Notes: generated from the letters alone by a model not told the origin. Numbered from the stretch's first letter, positions 10,293 through 22,724 are shown. The stretch is DNA of 64,000 nt from Campanula takesimana (GCA_026119855.1 JAOWBW010000131.1:992001-1056000); one strand, 5' to 3'. Program-made: numbers and translations.

Positions 10293-11763
10293 TTAGACAT
10301 GCCTTAGGGGCAGACCAAAATTTGACATACGCCCAACTGTGTGTTCGAGGGTAGAGATTGTTTTGGCTTTGATGAAGAATTTTTTGGTCCTGTTGACTTT
10401 GGGAGAAATTGATGTGTCGTCGAGATTACTGATGACAAGATCTCGGTGCTTCTTTGAGGATGCAATGAGGTCCCAAATGGAGATGTTGGCTTGAGTTTTC
10501 TTGAGTTGTATCAACAAAGGATCTTCGGGAGTGTCGCGAGCTTGCGATCTTTGAGAAGAAGTGCTTGGTGTAAAAGTAGTGGGTTTGCTTGCTACGACTC
10601 GTCCGGACCGAGTTAGCATGTTGACGTTCCCATCTTGCCTCTTTTTCTTATTCTCTAGTACTTCCCTCATTACCTCATCGTAAGTCACAACGTAACAAGA
10701 ATTGTCAAATTTATTCATCACATTGGAGCCCTCATTCACAATTGGGATTGAATGAGTGTTCTCCTCAAACTCTCCTAACTCTATTACATTGACATCATCG
10801 CCACTAGGCACTATGAACTCTTTCTTGTCTATGAGATCTTGAATGACATTGCGGAGGATAAAGCATTCCTCGGTGGTGTGGCCACTATGTTGGTGGTAGT
10901 CACAATGCTTGTGGTGGGCATGATTGGGACGTATCGTCTTGGGTTTGTACCCTTGGAGAGGAGTAACTTGACCTTTGGCCTTGAGAGCTTCGAAGACCTC
11001 GGTGATAGTCATGCCATGGAGAGGAGTGTAGACACGATCATCTTGGAAGTTCTTAGCTTGAGGTGGAGGAACCCTTTTGTAATTCCCCTTGTCGGTGGTG
11101 ACGGCATTAACCGAAGCCTCTTTTGTGGAGTTAGAGGCGGCCTTGTAACGGAAGCTAGGAGCACTTTTCTTGATCTCCTTGAGCAACTCATCCATTCGGA
11201 TCCCCGCCTCATACATTTGAGAGAAATCCACATAGCAAGCCCCACTTAGATGGGTGCGGAGATCAATCTTTAGACACTTGAGAAAGATGTCCATTTGTTC
11301 CTTAGTGTTAGGCCTCTCGACAATTTCAGCAAGTTTGTCATTCCACCTTCTCGTGAAGTCAATGAAGGACTCATTGTCCCTTTGAGTAGTGTTCTCGAGC
11401 TCTTTCTTGGTTGGCCGGTGGGTGGTGTTGCCTTGGTATTGACTCTTGAAGGCAAGCATGGCGGCGTCCCAGTCAAGACGGACTGTGAGCGGGAGAGTGG
11501 CATACCAATCCTTTGCCGCCCCCTCGAGAGTAAGAGGGAAGCATTGTGCCATAACCTTGGGAGAGACCTTCTTCGGAACCATAGCCTAAATGTAAGTCTC
11601 GATGTGTGCTATGGGACAAGAGTTTCCCTTGAACTTGCTGATGTCGGGCATCTTGAACTTGTCGGGGAGAGCGACCATGGTGCTCATGAGAACGGGTGAC
11701 TGATAAAGGCTCGTGTAGGGGCTTTCCCCAAGTTGAGGCCGTTGAAACGTTGATCTATCTAGG
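10293..11763 (-). pseudogene. Tat-like gag, main and C-terminal part
   Basis: The minus frame shows the capsid segment FPLTLEGAAKDWYATLPLTV, FTRRWNDKLAEIVERPN, then a zinc-knuckle-like CDYHQHSGHTTEEC and PLLIQLKKTQANISIWDLI, all characteristic of Tat/Athila-side gypsy gag. A TAG at 11583-11585 interrupts the frame (probably from CAG). The protein should run into a protease, but the frame stops at 10293 right after SNFGLPLRHV, marking the pol deletion. The N-terminus is at 22725-23127, beyond the copia insertion. Confidence 0.85.
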
Positions 11764-13384
11764 TGTTGGTCCCTAAAGGGCAACAAGGGTATGAAAATCG
11801 CTAGAGGGGGGGGTGAATAGCGTTTTAAAATTCTTTTCAAACCCTTTTGCAAATCAATGGCAAATGCGCACAACTCTTATTTTGGCTAAGTATAGCGTGC
11901 AGCAAGAGTGTGAAATGCACAGCGGAAATTTAAAGCAGCTCTGCGCAGGGTATACTGCGCAGAGATAAAAACGCACGCGCTAAGTTTGAGGCTAAAGAGT
12001 GGCGCAAAGATGGTTCTAAGGAAAATGAGCAATAACAATTACAACAGTAAAGTGTAGCAATCTGAAAGATCAAACAAATCAGTTCATAAATAGTTAAGCA
12101 TGAAATATGCAGAAAATATAATGAACATGCTATTTGGAGTGGTTCGATCGATGAAAGATCTGCATCCTCTACCAAGATGGTTAGTCTTGGATTTCTGATG
12201 GAGATCTTATAATATGAGTGAGTATTACAAATTACATCATTTGAGCTCAATACTAACTCAAGATCTATTATCTATGAAGAACAAATCCTAGACTAAACCG
12301 GTGTATCTCAAGAAGTTAGATCAAAAAGATCAAAGCTTCAAGAGGTGTGTGTGTGACAGAAATTCTGGGCTCTATGAATATGAAAGATGAATAGCACCAA
12401 GAATTATGGTGATATAGGGCTTTGCGATTTGAGCAGGAGTTTGAAGGTTTGAAGATCTTGAAGGCTGTTCTAAGGAATCTGGAGATATTGAGCAGCAGTA
12501 TTCAGATCTTCAAGGTTTCTCAATGAAGCATGAAACTCGAGCTCTTGAATCATGCAAGCTTAAGAAACTTGGAAATGGGAATGAGCAGGCTATTTATAGC
12601 TGAGCTTCAAGAAAACTAGCCGTTGGAGCTCTGAGCAAGGACGATGTGCTGGCACAATATAATTGGGGCGCAGGTGTCCTTTATAGCCGTTGGAGACAGA
12701 GCAAGGACAATGAGCTGGCACAATGTGATTGGTGCGCAGGTGTCCTTTGTACCCGTTGAAGACTAAGTATGAAGACCAAATTCAAATCTTCTTCAAGAAG
12801 GTTGACAGCTGTCTTCACTTGAAATATTTCTTTGAAGCGTGTCTCCACCAATGGTTTTGTTGTGTGCTTATTTTGTCGTTTGTGCACACCTCAGCACTCT
12901 GACTTAATCCAAAAATCGTAGCTTGTCTTGTCGCTTTCCAAGCTTCTAGAATATGAGATCAGGAGATGAGGAATTTGACCAAGGTTAAGTGTCCGCGCAC
13001 AAAGGCATGCGCATTGCCGGCGGCATGGATGCTGAGCATGGGCAGCATGCGCACCATGCTTGGTCACAAAAAGATCTCTTTGGAGTTTAGGGAATAAGAC
13101 CTTGAAAACTGAGAAGGGTCAAATGTTGCGCAAGATATCTATGCGCAGTGGCGACCTCGCAGAGAACATCCTGCGCAGTGAAATGAATCCTGCTTAGGAG
13201 ATCTTCGATCCTTCAAAGCTTCAAGTCCTATAATCTAAGCCTATACTATAAAAAGGACTTGGCTAAAAAATGAAGTTATAAACTTCTTTACATGAGGTCC
13301 TAAAGTCCATAAAAATACTCATAGGTGATGGTATCAATCAATTCTAACAAATGTAGGAGGGTTAAGTGATAAGCATACCCAACA
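11764..13384 (-). repeat. SIRE-like 3' LTR (1621 bp)
   Basis: TGTTGGTCCCTAAAGGG to GCATACCCAACA. By eye it is about 98% identical to the copy at 21110-22724. A minus-strand TATA box (TATAAATAG) lies near 12593-12601. The hexamer TGCGCA and relatives recur in U3 (about 12995-13170) and near 11940-11965. The small open frame inside (shared with the other LTR) is not a gene. Confidence 0.95.
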
Positions 13385-13397
13385 ATCTCCCCCTAAA
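13385..13397 (-). promoter_or_regulatory. polypurine tract of the SIRE-like element
   Basis: The minus strand reads TTTAGGGGGAGAT immediately before the 3' LTR start TGTTGGG: the plus-strand primer of copia elements. Confidence 0.9.
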
Positions 13398-13927
13398 TGA
13401 TTGATGTCATTACCTACTATAACAAAGGCAATCCATTGTACTTGATAATAACATGTCCATAAAAATGAAAATGGTAAATCATGCCTCAAGTCAATGCACA
13501 CACTAGCCAATGCTAGAGATTTCTAGTCTATCCAAATGATTAAAACTTACAAGATAGGAAAGATAGAAATAACATGCAGCGCATACAAATAATATGAGAT
13601 GTAGTTTTAAGTATGCGTTTAAACTGAATGTTTAAACATCATGCGTAGAAAACATGAGCAGTAAAGATTATGCGCATGAGTTTAAGTAATAATGCATTCA
13701 ATGTTCCACAAACGAATGGTTTGAATTGAACAAGGTTTTGTGGAAGCATAATGATGCATTCTTCTCATTAAAACTTGAAGGATAATCAGTTACAGAGTAC
13801 AAGCTTTAAAGAGGAAAAACAAAAGAGTGCGCACAAAAACAAACGCGCACGAAACAAAAGCGCATAAAACATACTATGCGCAACAAGAACAAAAGATAAA
13901 AAGTAGCCAAAAACTTACAAAGGTAGC

Positions 13928-16871
13928 CTAGTCAATGTTGATCCGGTGCAGGGCTTCGCGCAGATCATTCTGGAGGCTGTTGAACTTGTTCATGAGTTCC
14001 ACCTTTAAATCTTGAAACTTGTCCTGGAACTCAACAGCTTTGCCACCGTAAGTTTTCATGCCTCTGCGCATATCGGCATTGTTATCAACCAGCTCTCTGA
14101 ACTTTGCTCTGCAGTCCGTCAGGATGGCAGTCTGCGTAGCTTCCAGTCTTGTGTTGGTATGAAGGCGCTGAGTGTTGACGCTGGCTTGAATATCTAGCAT
14201 TGCGTAGTCCATCTTGGCGTTGAACGCAGAAGAGAAATCTGTCATAGACTTAGTAATGCATTTACGCATTTCTTCAATATTAATCTCACTTCCATGCGCA
14301 GAGCTTCCTTGTCCAATCCTCTCCATCTGAGCTTGAAGATCATCAAATCCTTCAAGTAACCCATCTGCGAGGGTTTTCTTTAGCTTTTACAGTATATCCC
14401 TGAATCCACCATCAATCGCTCCAAAGGTGCACACATTATTGAGTAGTGCGCTAACGTTTTCGAGCTGGGCGCTGATGGTTCTCAAGGAGTCCAGGATAAG
14501 TTGATCCAAAGTTATAGGAACTTGTTCTTGCTCCTTTTCTTGTGCAGGCTCAGAGAGATAATCAGATGAACTTGCTTTTGCACTCTTAGCTCTCTCCGTC
14601 CTGGCACTCTCCGTGCTCTCCTTAGCCTCCTTTGAATTTGCCTTTGTCATTGCTTCCTCCGCTTTTGCCTTTGCTACCTCCTTCGCTTTCTCCCCCTTAA
14701 TGGTATCAATCTCCAAACGCTGCATATCTAGACGGTACAGCAAAGCAGTTTGAGCAGTAAGGAGTTGATTCAGCTGTAACTGCGTAGCGACTTGATTCGC
14801 TTGAACAGAATGCAAGGCATGCACGATCTGGCACAGCTCATCCGAAGAGGAAGTAGGAATCTCAGGAGCTGTAGATGAAGGTTTAACTGGAGAAAGATCA
14901 CTGCTGTCAGAGGCTTCGGAACGAGTGCGGCGCTTCTTCAATCCTTTTGCGCTGCTGCGCACCTTCTGCTTTAGACGAGAAGAAACATGTGCGATATCAG
15001 CACTAGGGACAGCTTCTTGAGTAGCTTCGTGCCTTTGCTTCCCCGGAACTGCAGCATCATCTGAATCACCACGAAAATCAGCCTTGCGCTTCATTGTGGT
15101 TGGCTTTGAGGGAGCAGGAGCTGGTTTGCTGGTAGGATCCGCATCTTCTGAGGTTTCTTGCGCAGCATCAGGTAGAGGTCTACCTGCACTCTTTTTGGAC
15201 TTGGCCGCAGGGATTGGGCCTATCCAAGGTTCCTTGTTGGGAGCAGAGTCAGACAGCCAGATTTCATAGTATTCAGTGTTACCGATCTCACTGCGCAAAT
15301 TCTGGAGATGCACTCTGGAGTAGTACTTTGCGTCACAAGACTGCTTCTTGATTGACTGTTCTTCAACATAGGTGGCCAGTTCTCCATAAGTCAATAAGAG
15401 TTTAGTTAGCAATCTGCAGTGAGTTCGGTATTTAGTCTTCCCTGCATTCAGCTTCTTGTCATAGCTGGTCATTCCCTTCACAATCTCATTGTAGATAATC
15501 TGCGGCCAGTCGAGTTGAACTTCGTTGAAGATGGCTGCGCAGTATTCCCACTGTTTTGAAATGAAATACCCATTATTCTCATTCTTGCAGTTGAGAGAGT
15601 CTCCAATGATGGTACACAGGTGATACATCACCTCACCAAATTCCTTTCTGTTATGCATTGGCCACTTCTTGTTTAGAGAAGGAAAGCCAATGAGCTTCTG
15701 TGCAAGTGCATTTTGATGAACCTCATCATAGTTGACTGAAGTATTATCAACGTTGAATTTTAGGAGACTGCGAATGTGGTTAGGATGAACCATTACATCA
15801 CTGTGCAGTACAGTGGCCATGATCATTTCCGTTGGCTTTCCTTCAAGTTGTGCCGGGACAACTCTTGCTGTCTTGAAGAATTCATCTACTAGCGCAGGCA
15901 CTATGAAGGGTTGATTAAGAGTGAATAACGGAAAAATGCCAGAGGAACTGAGATGGTGTAGCAGACGACGTCCAACTGCGTCTAGAAAAAGATCTGCCTG
16001 AATCAGTTCCCAACCAGGTATGAAGTAAATATGTCCCTGCGTAAAACAATGGATAGAATTAGACAGCCTATTGCACATGGAGCTGTGCGCATTTGCAAAT
16101 AATGCAGATATACCTTGGCACAAGTTCCATGATAAGCAAAAAATATTTATGCGCAGAGAATATGAAATGGATGCGCATAAAATAAGAATGAATACGCAGA
16201 AAGGGATCATGAGCAGAGAGAATAAATACTTGTAAATAAGTGTGCGCAAAAAATTAGATAAAACTATATGCACAGAAAACTATGCACAGAACACAAATAC
16301 TTAGGGATATATCAATGAAAAAAAAATATAAAAAAATATGAAAAACAAGGATATTCAAGAACATGAAGAACACCTAAGAACACCGAAAAACAAAAGTTGA
16401 CAAAATTCAACAAAATGCATATCAAAATGACCGCGTTGACCAGACGATTTCAACAATATAAAGCGTAAAGTCAATAGTTGAATAATAAACCCAGAAACCA
16501 AGAAAAAACAGTTCGTCTGCCATGGAAGTTACGAAGCTCAAATATTGACGAAAAACACATGTAACGACCATAGATCATGAAATAAACTTCATGAAGGAAT
16601 AGATCAGGCAAATATAAACACATAACAACCAACGATTTCACAAAAGATCAACAATTAAGGGAGAAATCGAAAAAGGGAGTTTTGAGACCTCCAAGAGCAA
16701 CAATGGCGAAAAGTAAGGAGTCATAGTGAGACATACCATGTCATTGATGGTGGGATGCCTTGATTGTTGTTCTAGATCTTCTTCGTTCAGAGAGTTCCCA
16801 GAATTGGAGTGAGAAGAAGAGTCGGAGATGATGATTTCGGGTTGTTGAGTTTTGGTTTTCTTAGGCGCCAT
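13928..16871 (-). CDS. spliced post-pol ORF of the SIRE-like element (env-like position, function unknown)
   Basis: Proposed exon 1 is 16871-16737 (MAPKKTKTQQPEIIIS to HPTINDM, 45 codons), donor GTATGT. The intron is 16736-16037. The acceptor is a pyrimidine-rich TTGTTTTACGCAG, and exon 2 starts at 16036 (GHIYFIPGWELIQADLFLD), phase 0. Exon 2 is open for 549 codons to a TAA at 14389-14387 (likely from CAA), then in the same frame for 152 more codons to 13928: about 594 aa, or 747 if read through. The first half has a folded-looking domain (KKWPMHNRKEFGEVMYHL, VQLDWPQIIYNEIVKGM) resembling the putative plant transposon protein domains found in such elements. The rest is Ser/Lys/Glu-rich with an NLS-like LKKRRTR and a coiled-coil-like KAKEVAKAKAEEAM. 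No transmembrane segment remains once the intron is removed. Junctions are inferred, not proven. Confidence 0.65.
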
Positions 16872-16950
16872 TGAAATGGTTTGAGGAAAAGAAAAATTGA
16901 GGTTGAAGATAAAGAACAGGAGACGAAAAATGAAGGTTTAGAGCAGAGGT

Positions 16951-16951
<1 letters not shown>

Positions 16952-16998
<47 letters not shown>
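16952..16998. repeat. GA/CT microsatellite before the post-pol ORF
   Basis: About 47 bp of uninterrupted GA repeat. On the coding (minus) strand it is a CT run about 80 bp upstream of the exon 1 ATG, a position typical of plant 5' leaders. Confidence 0.95.
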
Positions 16999-16999
<1 letters not shown>

Positions 17000-17001
<2 letters not shown>

Positions 17002-17725
17002 AGAGAGAGAAACGGTTTAAGTAAGGAAGGAGAGGTTAGGCGTACGATAGCGGGAAATTTTTGAGAAAAAGTGCAGTGGCGCAGGATAGCAATGCCACGT
17101 GTCACTAAAGGGAGCGCGCGTGCAAGCCTATGCGCGCGTGTGCGTGTAAAGACCTAAGCCGGTCACTGTCGAGTCAACTTCCTCATAAATGCTAAGTCAG
17201 TGAAAGGACGGGCGCACGTAAGCAGGGTGACATGGCCGAATGGGGAACGCGCGTGCGCAGTCTTTGCGCGCGCGTGTGTCAGCGAAGAGAGGCTGACGGC
17301 TGTCGCATCACCTTCCTCATTAAATGGTGAGCAAAAATTCGTAAAGTGCGCTGTCATTAATCGCAGTTTGCATAAATGACAATGGGACATGCGCAGGGGT
17401 AAAAAGGTAATTTCCCAAAATTTAAAAAATAAAGGCGCGAGAAAATTTAAATTACACAAGTACCCTTGTGACTAAGCGTTGACTTTTCAGTCAAGGACCT
17501 ATGTGCAAAATCTAATGAATAGAATACTTACCTGCGGTCCACTTAGAAGTGCGCATGTCGTTTTGCGCAGAGCGAATAGTGTGCAAAGATTCTTCAAATC
17601 TCAACTTAATTTTTCATGCGCATTAACTTACTGCGCAGTATCTGCGCAGATGCATGAAATCTTAACCTTTAAGAACTTATCAAGCAAACACAAAAACATT
17701 AGTATTGATAAATTATATGGACAAG
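17000..17725. other. spacer between RNase H and the post-pol ORF
   Basis: No coding frame is recognised. It is rich in GCGCGTGTGCG/TGCGCA strings (17110-17280 and 17550-17655). It could hold a promoter for the downstream ORF, but no clear TATA box was found. Confidence 0.4.
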
Positions 17726-18870
17726 TTAGCTGAGTTCAAGCATACCCATTTCTCCTCTCAAGAAGACAAATCTTTTTGCGTCAAGAGCTTTTGTGAGGAT
17801 ATCAGCAATTTGATTATCTGTGCCCACGTGCTCTAAGTGTATATTTCCTTTTTCCACGTGGTCCTTGAGAAAATGATATTTGATGTCGATGTGCTTTATC
17901 TTTGAATGCATGACAGGATTGGAGACTGCTATGGTGGACATATTATCGCAGAGAATTGGACAATTCTCTTCATGAATCCCATAGTCCACAGGTTGTTGCT
18001 TCATCCATAAGATTTGGCAGCAGCAGCTTCCAGCAGTAATATATTCTGTTTCAGTAGTGGACACAACAGCTTGTTTATTGCTCGCCCATGCTACAAGTCG
18101 ATTTCCAAGGAAATGACATGTTCCACTTGTGCTCTTCCTGCCAATGGCGCATGTTGCGTAGTCCGCATCTCGATATAGTCTGATCAACTTACCTTTTAAG
18201 TCTGTTAAATTTGTTGCTGGTGGCCATTGGAGTGTCGTATGCTTTAGCATGCCCAGACATCTTGATCAAGTCCCTTGTGTACTTTGCTTGATGTGATGAA
18301 GATGCCATCATTCAATTGCTTGATTTGAAGCCCGAGGAAGAAGGTGATTTCTCCCATCATGCTCGTCTCAAATTTACTTTTCATTTGCTTTTCAAAATGC
18401 TTACAAAGTAACTCATTAGTAGAACCAAATATAATATCATCAACCGAGATTTGAACGAGTAAATAATGATCATTATACTTAGCAATAAAAAGAGTTGTAT
18501 CGATATTACCACACTTGAAGCTTTTCCCTAGTAGGAGTTTTGAAAGATTATCGTACCATGCTCTTGGAGCTTGATGAAGTCCATACAAAGCTTTCTGGAG
18601 TTTGAACACGATTTGGAAATATGTCATCTTTAAACCCAGGAGGTTGAGCTACGTAGACCGTCTCTTGGAGTTCACCGTTGAGAAATGCACTTCATATCCA
18701 TTTAATTTATGAGAGGCATAAGATAACAAAATTCTGATAGCTTCAAGTCTTGCTATAGGCACAAATGTTTCATCGTAGAGGATTCCTTCTTCTTGCCTAT
18801 AGACTTGAGCGACCAACCTTGCTTTGTTTCTGGTGATGCTTCCATTCTCATCCATCTTGTTTCTGAACAC
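17726..18870 (-). pseudogene. copia reverse transcriptase and RNase H remnant
   Basis: Three frames in order give the RT start (KMDENGSITRNKARLVAQVY), RT core (ALYGLHQAPRAWYDNLSKLL, then VQISVDDIIFGSTNELL) and RNase H (DADYATCAIGRKSTSGTCHF, VSTTETEYITAGSCCCQILW, HIDIKYHFLKDHVEKGNIHL, ADILTKALD). The catalytic YVDD is SVDD here. Frameshifts near 18640 and 18250 separate the parts and some RT is missing. The RNase H part is the best preserved. This copy cannot make an active polymerase. Confidence 0.9.
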
Positions 18871-18872
18871 CC

Positions 18873-19990
18873 ATTGAAGCGCTTAATATTGGATGAGCTT
18901 TTCTTGCACTTCTTGCATAGCATCGATCCAGTTTGAAACATGGAGCACTCTATCAATCTTCTTTGATCCGACATGAGAGATAAACGAATGCTACACCACA
19001 AAGTTTGATGCTCTCGATGTGCGAACCCCTACATTTAGATGATAGGAATATGAAGATCAATGGGTATATCATTTGCTTCAGTATCAGAATCTTCAAGTTT
19101 GATTTGCTGAAGCGGTAAAACATCATGCGCGGAATAAGGCATCTGCGCATTAGTAGTAATTACTTTCTTGTGCAGCATCTGAAGTATGCACATGGGATGG
19201 ATTGATTCTGAATCTGCTTGATCTACATTCTGCGCAGGAATAGTGTTAATGCGCACCTGTCTAAAAAACTCAGCAGAGGCATCAGAATCATTTGGAGCCA
19301 AATATGGCTCAAGGAGAGAATGTACATCAAATGTAACATGTACAGATACTATAATAACTAGAGATTTATTCTATTATGATCACGAAAAGCTTATAGAATG
19401 ATTGGCATACCCAACGAGAATACTTCATCTGCTTTGGCGTTGAATTTACCTCTATGCTCTGCCGTTGTAGAGGATATAGCGTTTGCAGCCAAAGAGATTG
19501 AAGAGAGCAATGTTGGGCGCTCTTTCTCTCCATAAATCGTATGGAGTATTGATGTAGGCTTTGTTGATGAGGGATCTTATTCTGAGTAAAGCATGCACCA
19601 TTGACAGCTTCTTCCCAGAAGTACATTAGAAGTTCTGCTTCTACTATCATTGTCTATCCATCCTCAATCAACGAGCGATTCTTTCCACAACGCCATTTTG
19701 TTGAGGAACTCCAGCAGCAGAGAAATTGTGAAGAATACCATTTGTGGGTTCTTGTTGGTTCTCACAATATTGAGCGACATCGTTGTTCATAAATTTTGTT
19801 CCGTTGAAGTATCGAACTCAACGATGTCTTCTGTGTTTGAAGATTTCGAAGGAGAGCATCCAGGATATCATTGAGATACCACAAGTTGGTCCAAAGCTCG
19901 CGGTAGTGAGCTGTCCAAACACATGAGGTGAAGTGGTTGTAAGCATTTTGACATTGGAGCAATCTTGATGGAGGAAGACGCTCAGGCTGC
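18873..19990 (-). pseudogene. copia integrase remnant
   Basis: Readable pieces on the minus strand include MIVEAELLMYFWEEAVNGAC near 19650 (family pattern: aELPxYFWxEAVNTAC), then decayed integrase C-terminal sequence with several shifts down to about 18900. The catalytic DDE core is not recognisable, and the region is shorter than a normal copia integrase. Confidence 0.6.
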
Positions 19991-20021
19991 TTACTAAGCA
20001 GGCATGGTGCTTATACCATTG

Positions 20022-21003
20022 CTAGCTGCATTCACTTATGTTATTTGCTACAAAACAAGGATTAGTAATAGAAATTATAGCGGTAAGATCAATAATATAA
20101 AAATTGGTCTTACGAGTCCTTGTGAGCAAAGTTAGTCCAGAAACGCCATTCTTGATATAGCAGTGCGTTGAAGTGAAATGGCATTCCAGACTTTTATCGC
20201 ATAATTGTGATATGGAGAGCAGGTTGTGCTTGAGACTATCTTTTATGATTAGTCCAAATCCAATTATGTGCCCTTTATTGTTGTCACCATATGTTACTGA
20301 GTGATCTCTTCCTTCATGCACATCTTTAAGAGTGTTGACATCTCCAGTCGTGTCTAGAATCCACTGTCGATACCAACTGAGCTTGAGAGTGCATAGTGAA
20401 GTGGATCTTTTCTGCTTGTTGAAACATTGACTTGCGCTCTACAGCAGAGTTATCATTTAAGATCAGCAGGCACATTAAGAGATTCCTTGCGCGGCTGCGG
20501 AGTTGGTGATGACGCAGCTTTGTCAGGTTAGCTCTGGCAAATAGGTACTTGCCATTCCGTCTGCTTGGTGAAGGTGTCCCATTTCCACTAGAGTGAAGGG
20601 ACCTTTCTTTGATTGTCCTTGGCGCATGCTCAGGTTTCATTTCAGAAACAGCTTCTGAATCGTTGTCAGCATTTGCCAGTAAGTAGAGCAGTCCATCCTC
20701 AGAGTCAGCATCGTTGTCTTCAGTATGTCTCCAAGTCCTTAGCTTCTTTTTCTGCGCAGTTTTCTTCAGCAGCCATTCCACACTGCTTAGATGCTTTGTG
20801 CGCAGGGTTGCTTTTCCTCGTACTCAAATTTTGGAGTAGGCATTTTGAAGCGAAATGTCCTGGCTTTCTGCAGTTGTAGCAGACCAAGTCATCTTTCTTT
20901 GAGTCTCTATGAGAGAGAATAGGAGGTTTGCTTGAGGATCCACCAAGTTTGGAGAGCTATCTGAATTTGATCTGAGATTTGAGCAGGCGCAGGAACATGT
21001 GAA
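20022..21003 (-). pseudogene. copia gag/protease remnant with zinc knuckle
   Basis: A gag-like start, MASKSWAMVNFSHVPAPAQI, lies at 21003. A zinc knuckle CYNCRKPGHFASKC spans 20881-20840. A poorly conserved stretch follows, then the protease/GAG-pre-integrase side: VNTLKDVHEGRDHSVTYGD, LISQLC-type LLSISQLCDKSLECHF near 20200. The protease DSG is not visible. Most of the capsid part is deleted: gag would normally span well over 1 kb before the knuckle. Confidence 0.7.
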
Positions 21004-21094
21004 AAGTTAACCATTGCCCAAGATTTTGAAGCCATATTGAATCGGCACCTAAGCTGTTAAGCTTGAAAAACAAAACGAGTTTTATGAAGGTGTT

Positions 21095-21107
21095 GGCTTT
21101 GATACCA
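21095..21107 (-). promoter_or_regulatory. primer-binding site (initiator tRNA-Met type)
   Basis: The minus strand reads TGGTATCAAAGCC, two bases after the LTR end ACA at 21110. It is the copia PBS matching the 3' end of initiator tRNA-Met. Confidence 0.9.
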
Positions 21108-21109
21108 CT

Positions 21110-22724
21110 TGTTGGTCCCTAAAGGGCAACAAGGGTATGAAAATCGCTAGAGGGGGGGGGGGTGAATAGCGTTTTAAAATTATTTTCAAACACTTTTGCA
21201 AATCAATGGCAAATGCGCACAACTCTTATTTTGGCTAAGTATAGCGCGCAGCAAGAGTGTGAAATGCACAGCGGAAATTTAAAGCAGCTCTGCGCAAGGT
21301 ATACTGCGCAGAGATAAAAACGCACGCGCTAAGTTTGAGGCTAAAGAGTGGTGCAAAGATGGTTCTAAGGCAAATGAGCAATAACAATTACAACAGTAAA
21401 GTGTAGAAATCTGAAAGATCAAACAAATCAGTTCATAAATAGTTAAGCAGGAAATATGCAGAAAATATAATGAACATGCTATTTGGAGAGGTTCGATCGA
21501 TGAAAGATCTACATCCTCTACCAAGATGGTTAGTCTTGGATTTCTAATGGAGATCTTATAATATTAGTGAGTATTACAAATTACATCATTTGAGCTCAAT
21601 ACTAACTCAAGATCTATTATCTATGAAGAACAAATCCTAGACTAAACCGGTGTATCTCAAGAAGTTAGATCAAAAAGATCAAAGCTTCAAGAGGTGTGTG
21701 TGTGACAGAAATTCTGGGCTCTATGAATATGAAAGATGAATAGCACCAAGAATTATGGTGATATAGGGCTTTGCGATTTGATCAGGAGTTTGAAGGTTCG
21801 AAGATCTTGAAGGTTGTTCTAAGGAATCTGGAGATATTGAGCAGCAGTCTTCAGATCTTCAAGGTTTCTCAATGAAGCATGAAACTCGAGCTCTTGAAGC
21901 ATGCAAGCTTAAGAAACTTGGAAATGGGAATGAGCAGGCTATTTATAGCTGAGCTTCAAGAAAACTAGCCGTTGGAGCTCTGAGCAAGGACGATGTGCTG
22001 GCACAATATGATTGGCGCGCAGGTGTCCTTTATAGCCGTTGGAGACAAAGCAAGGACAATGAGCTGGCACAATGTGATTGGTGTGTAGGTGTCCTTTGTA
22101 CCCGTTGAAGACTAAGCATGAAAACCAAATTCAAATCTTCTTCAAGAAGGTTGACAGCTGTCTTCACTTGAAATATTTCTTTGAAGCGTGTCTCCACCAA
22201 TGGTTTTGCTGAGTGTGCTTATTTTGTTGTTTGTGCACACCTCAGCACTCTGACTTAATCCAAAAAGCGTAGCTTGTCTTGTCGATTTCCAAGCTTCTAG
22301 AATATGAGATCAGGAGATGAGGAATTTGACCAAGGTTAAGTGTCCGCGCACAAAGGCATGCGCATTGCCGGCGCGCATGGGCAGCATGCGCACCATGCTT
22401 GGTCACAAAAAGATCTCTTCGGAGTTTAGGGAATAAGACCTTGAAAACTGAGCAGGGTCAAATGTTGCGCAAGATATCTATGCGCAGTGGCGACCTGCGC
22501 AGAGAACATCCTGCGCAGTGAAATGAATCCTGCTTAGGAAATCTTCGATCCTTCAAAGCTTCAAGTCCTATAATCTAAGCCTATACTATAAAAAGGACTT
22601 GGCTAAAAAATGAAGTTATAAACTTCTTTACATGAGGTCCTAAAGTCCATAAAAATACTCATAGGTGATGGTATCAATCAATTCTAACAAATGTAGGAGG
22701 GTTAAGTGATAAGCATACCCAACA
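21110..22724 (-). repeat. SIRE-like 5' LTR (1615 bp)
   Basis: Partner of 11764-13384, with the same termini. It differs by scattered substitutions and small indels (for instance a longer G run after GCTAGAG, and a shorter stretch near 22370). TGCGCA words at 22466, 22481, 22496 and 22512 are spaced 15, 15 and 16 bp. Confidence 0.95.

Larger units (their letters stand above)
11764..22724 (-). mobile_element. complete SIRE-like Ty1/copia retrotransposon with post-pol ORF
   Basis: Two 1.6-kb LTRs (11764-13384 and 21110-22724), a perfect 5-bp target duplication CTAGG (11759-11763 and 22725-22729), a tRNA-iMet PBS and a polypurine tract define a full element in minus orientation. Gag, protease, integrase, RT and RNase H remnants follow in copia order. 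RNase H is followed by about 4.3 kb holding a long intron-containing ORF before the 3' LTR. Long LTRs and an extra gene after pol are hallmarks of the SIRE/Maximus lineage; the assignment is inference. Gag-pol is truncated and frameshifted, while the extra ORF is nearly intact. Confidence 0.9.

Noticed and set aside
10839..11249. 136-codon plus-strand frame
   Set aside because: It is the antisense shadow of the Tat-like gag.
11930..12250. 106-codon frame (and its counterpart at 21279-21524)
   Set aside because: Both lie inside the paired LTRs, match no domain and are disrupted differently in the two copies.
16037..16273. Hydrophobic N-terminus in the uninterrupted minus frame, suggesting a membrane/envelope protein
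   Set aside because: It lies in a likely intron with good splice sites; the spliced protein starts MAPKKTKTQQPE and has no such segment.
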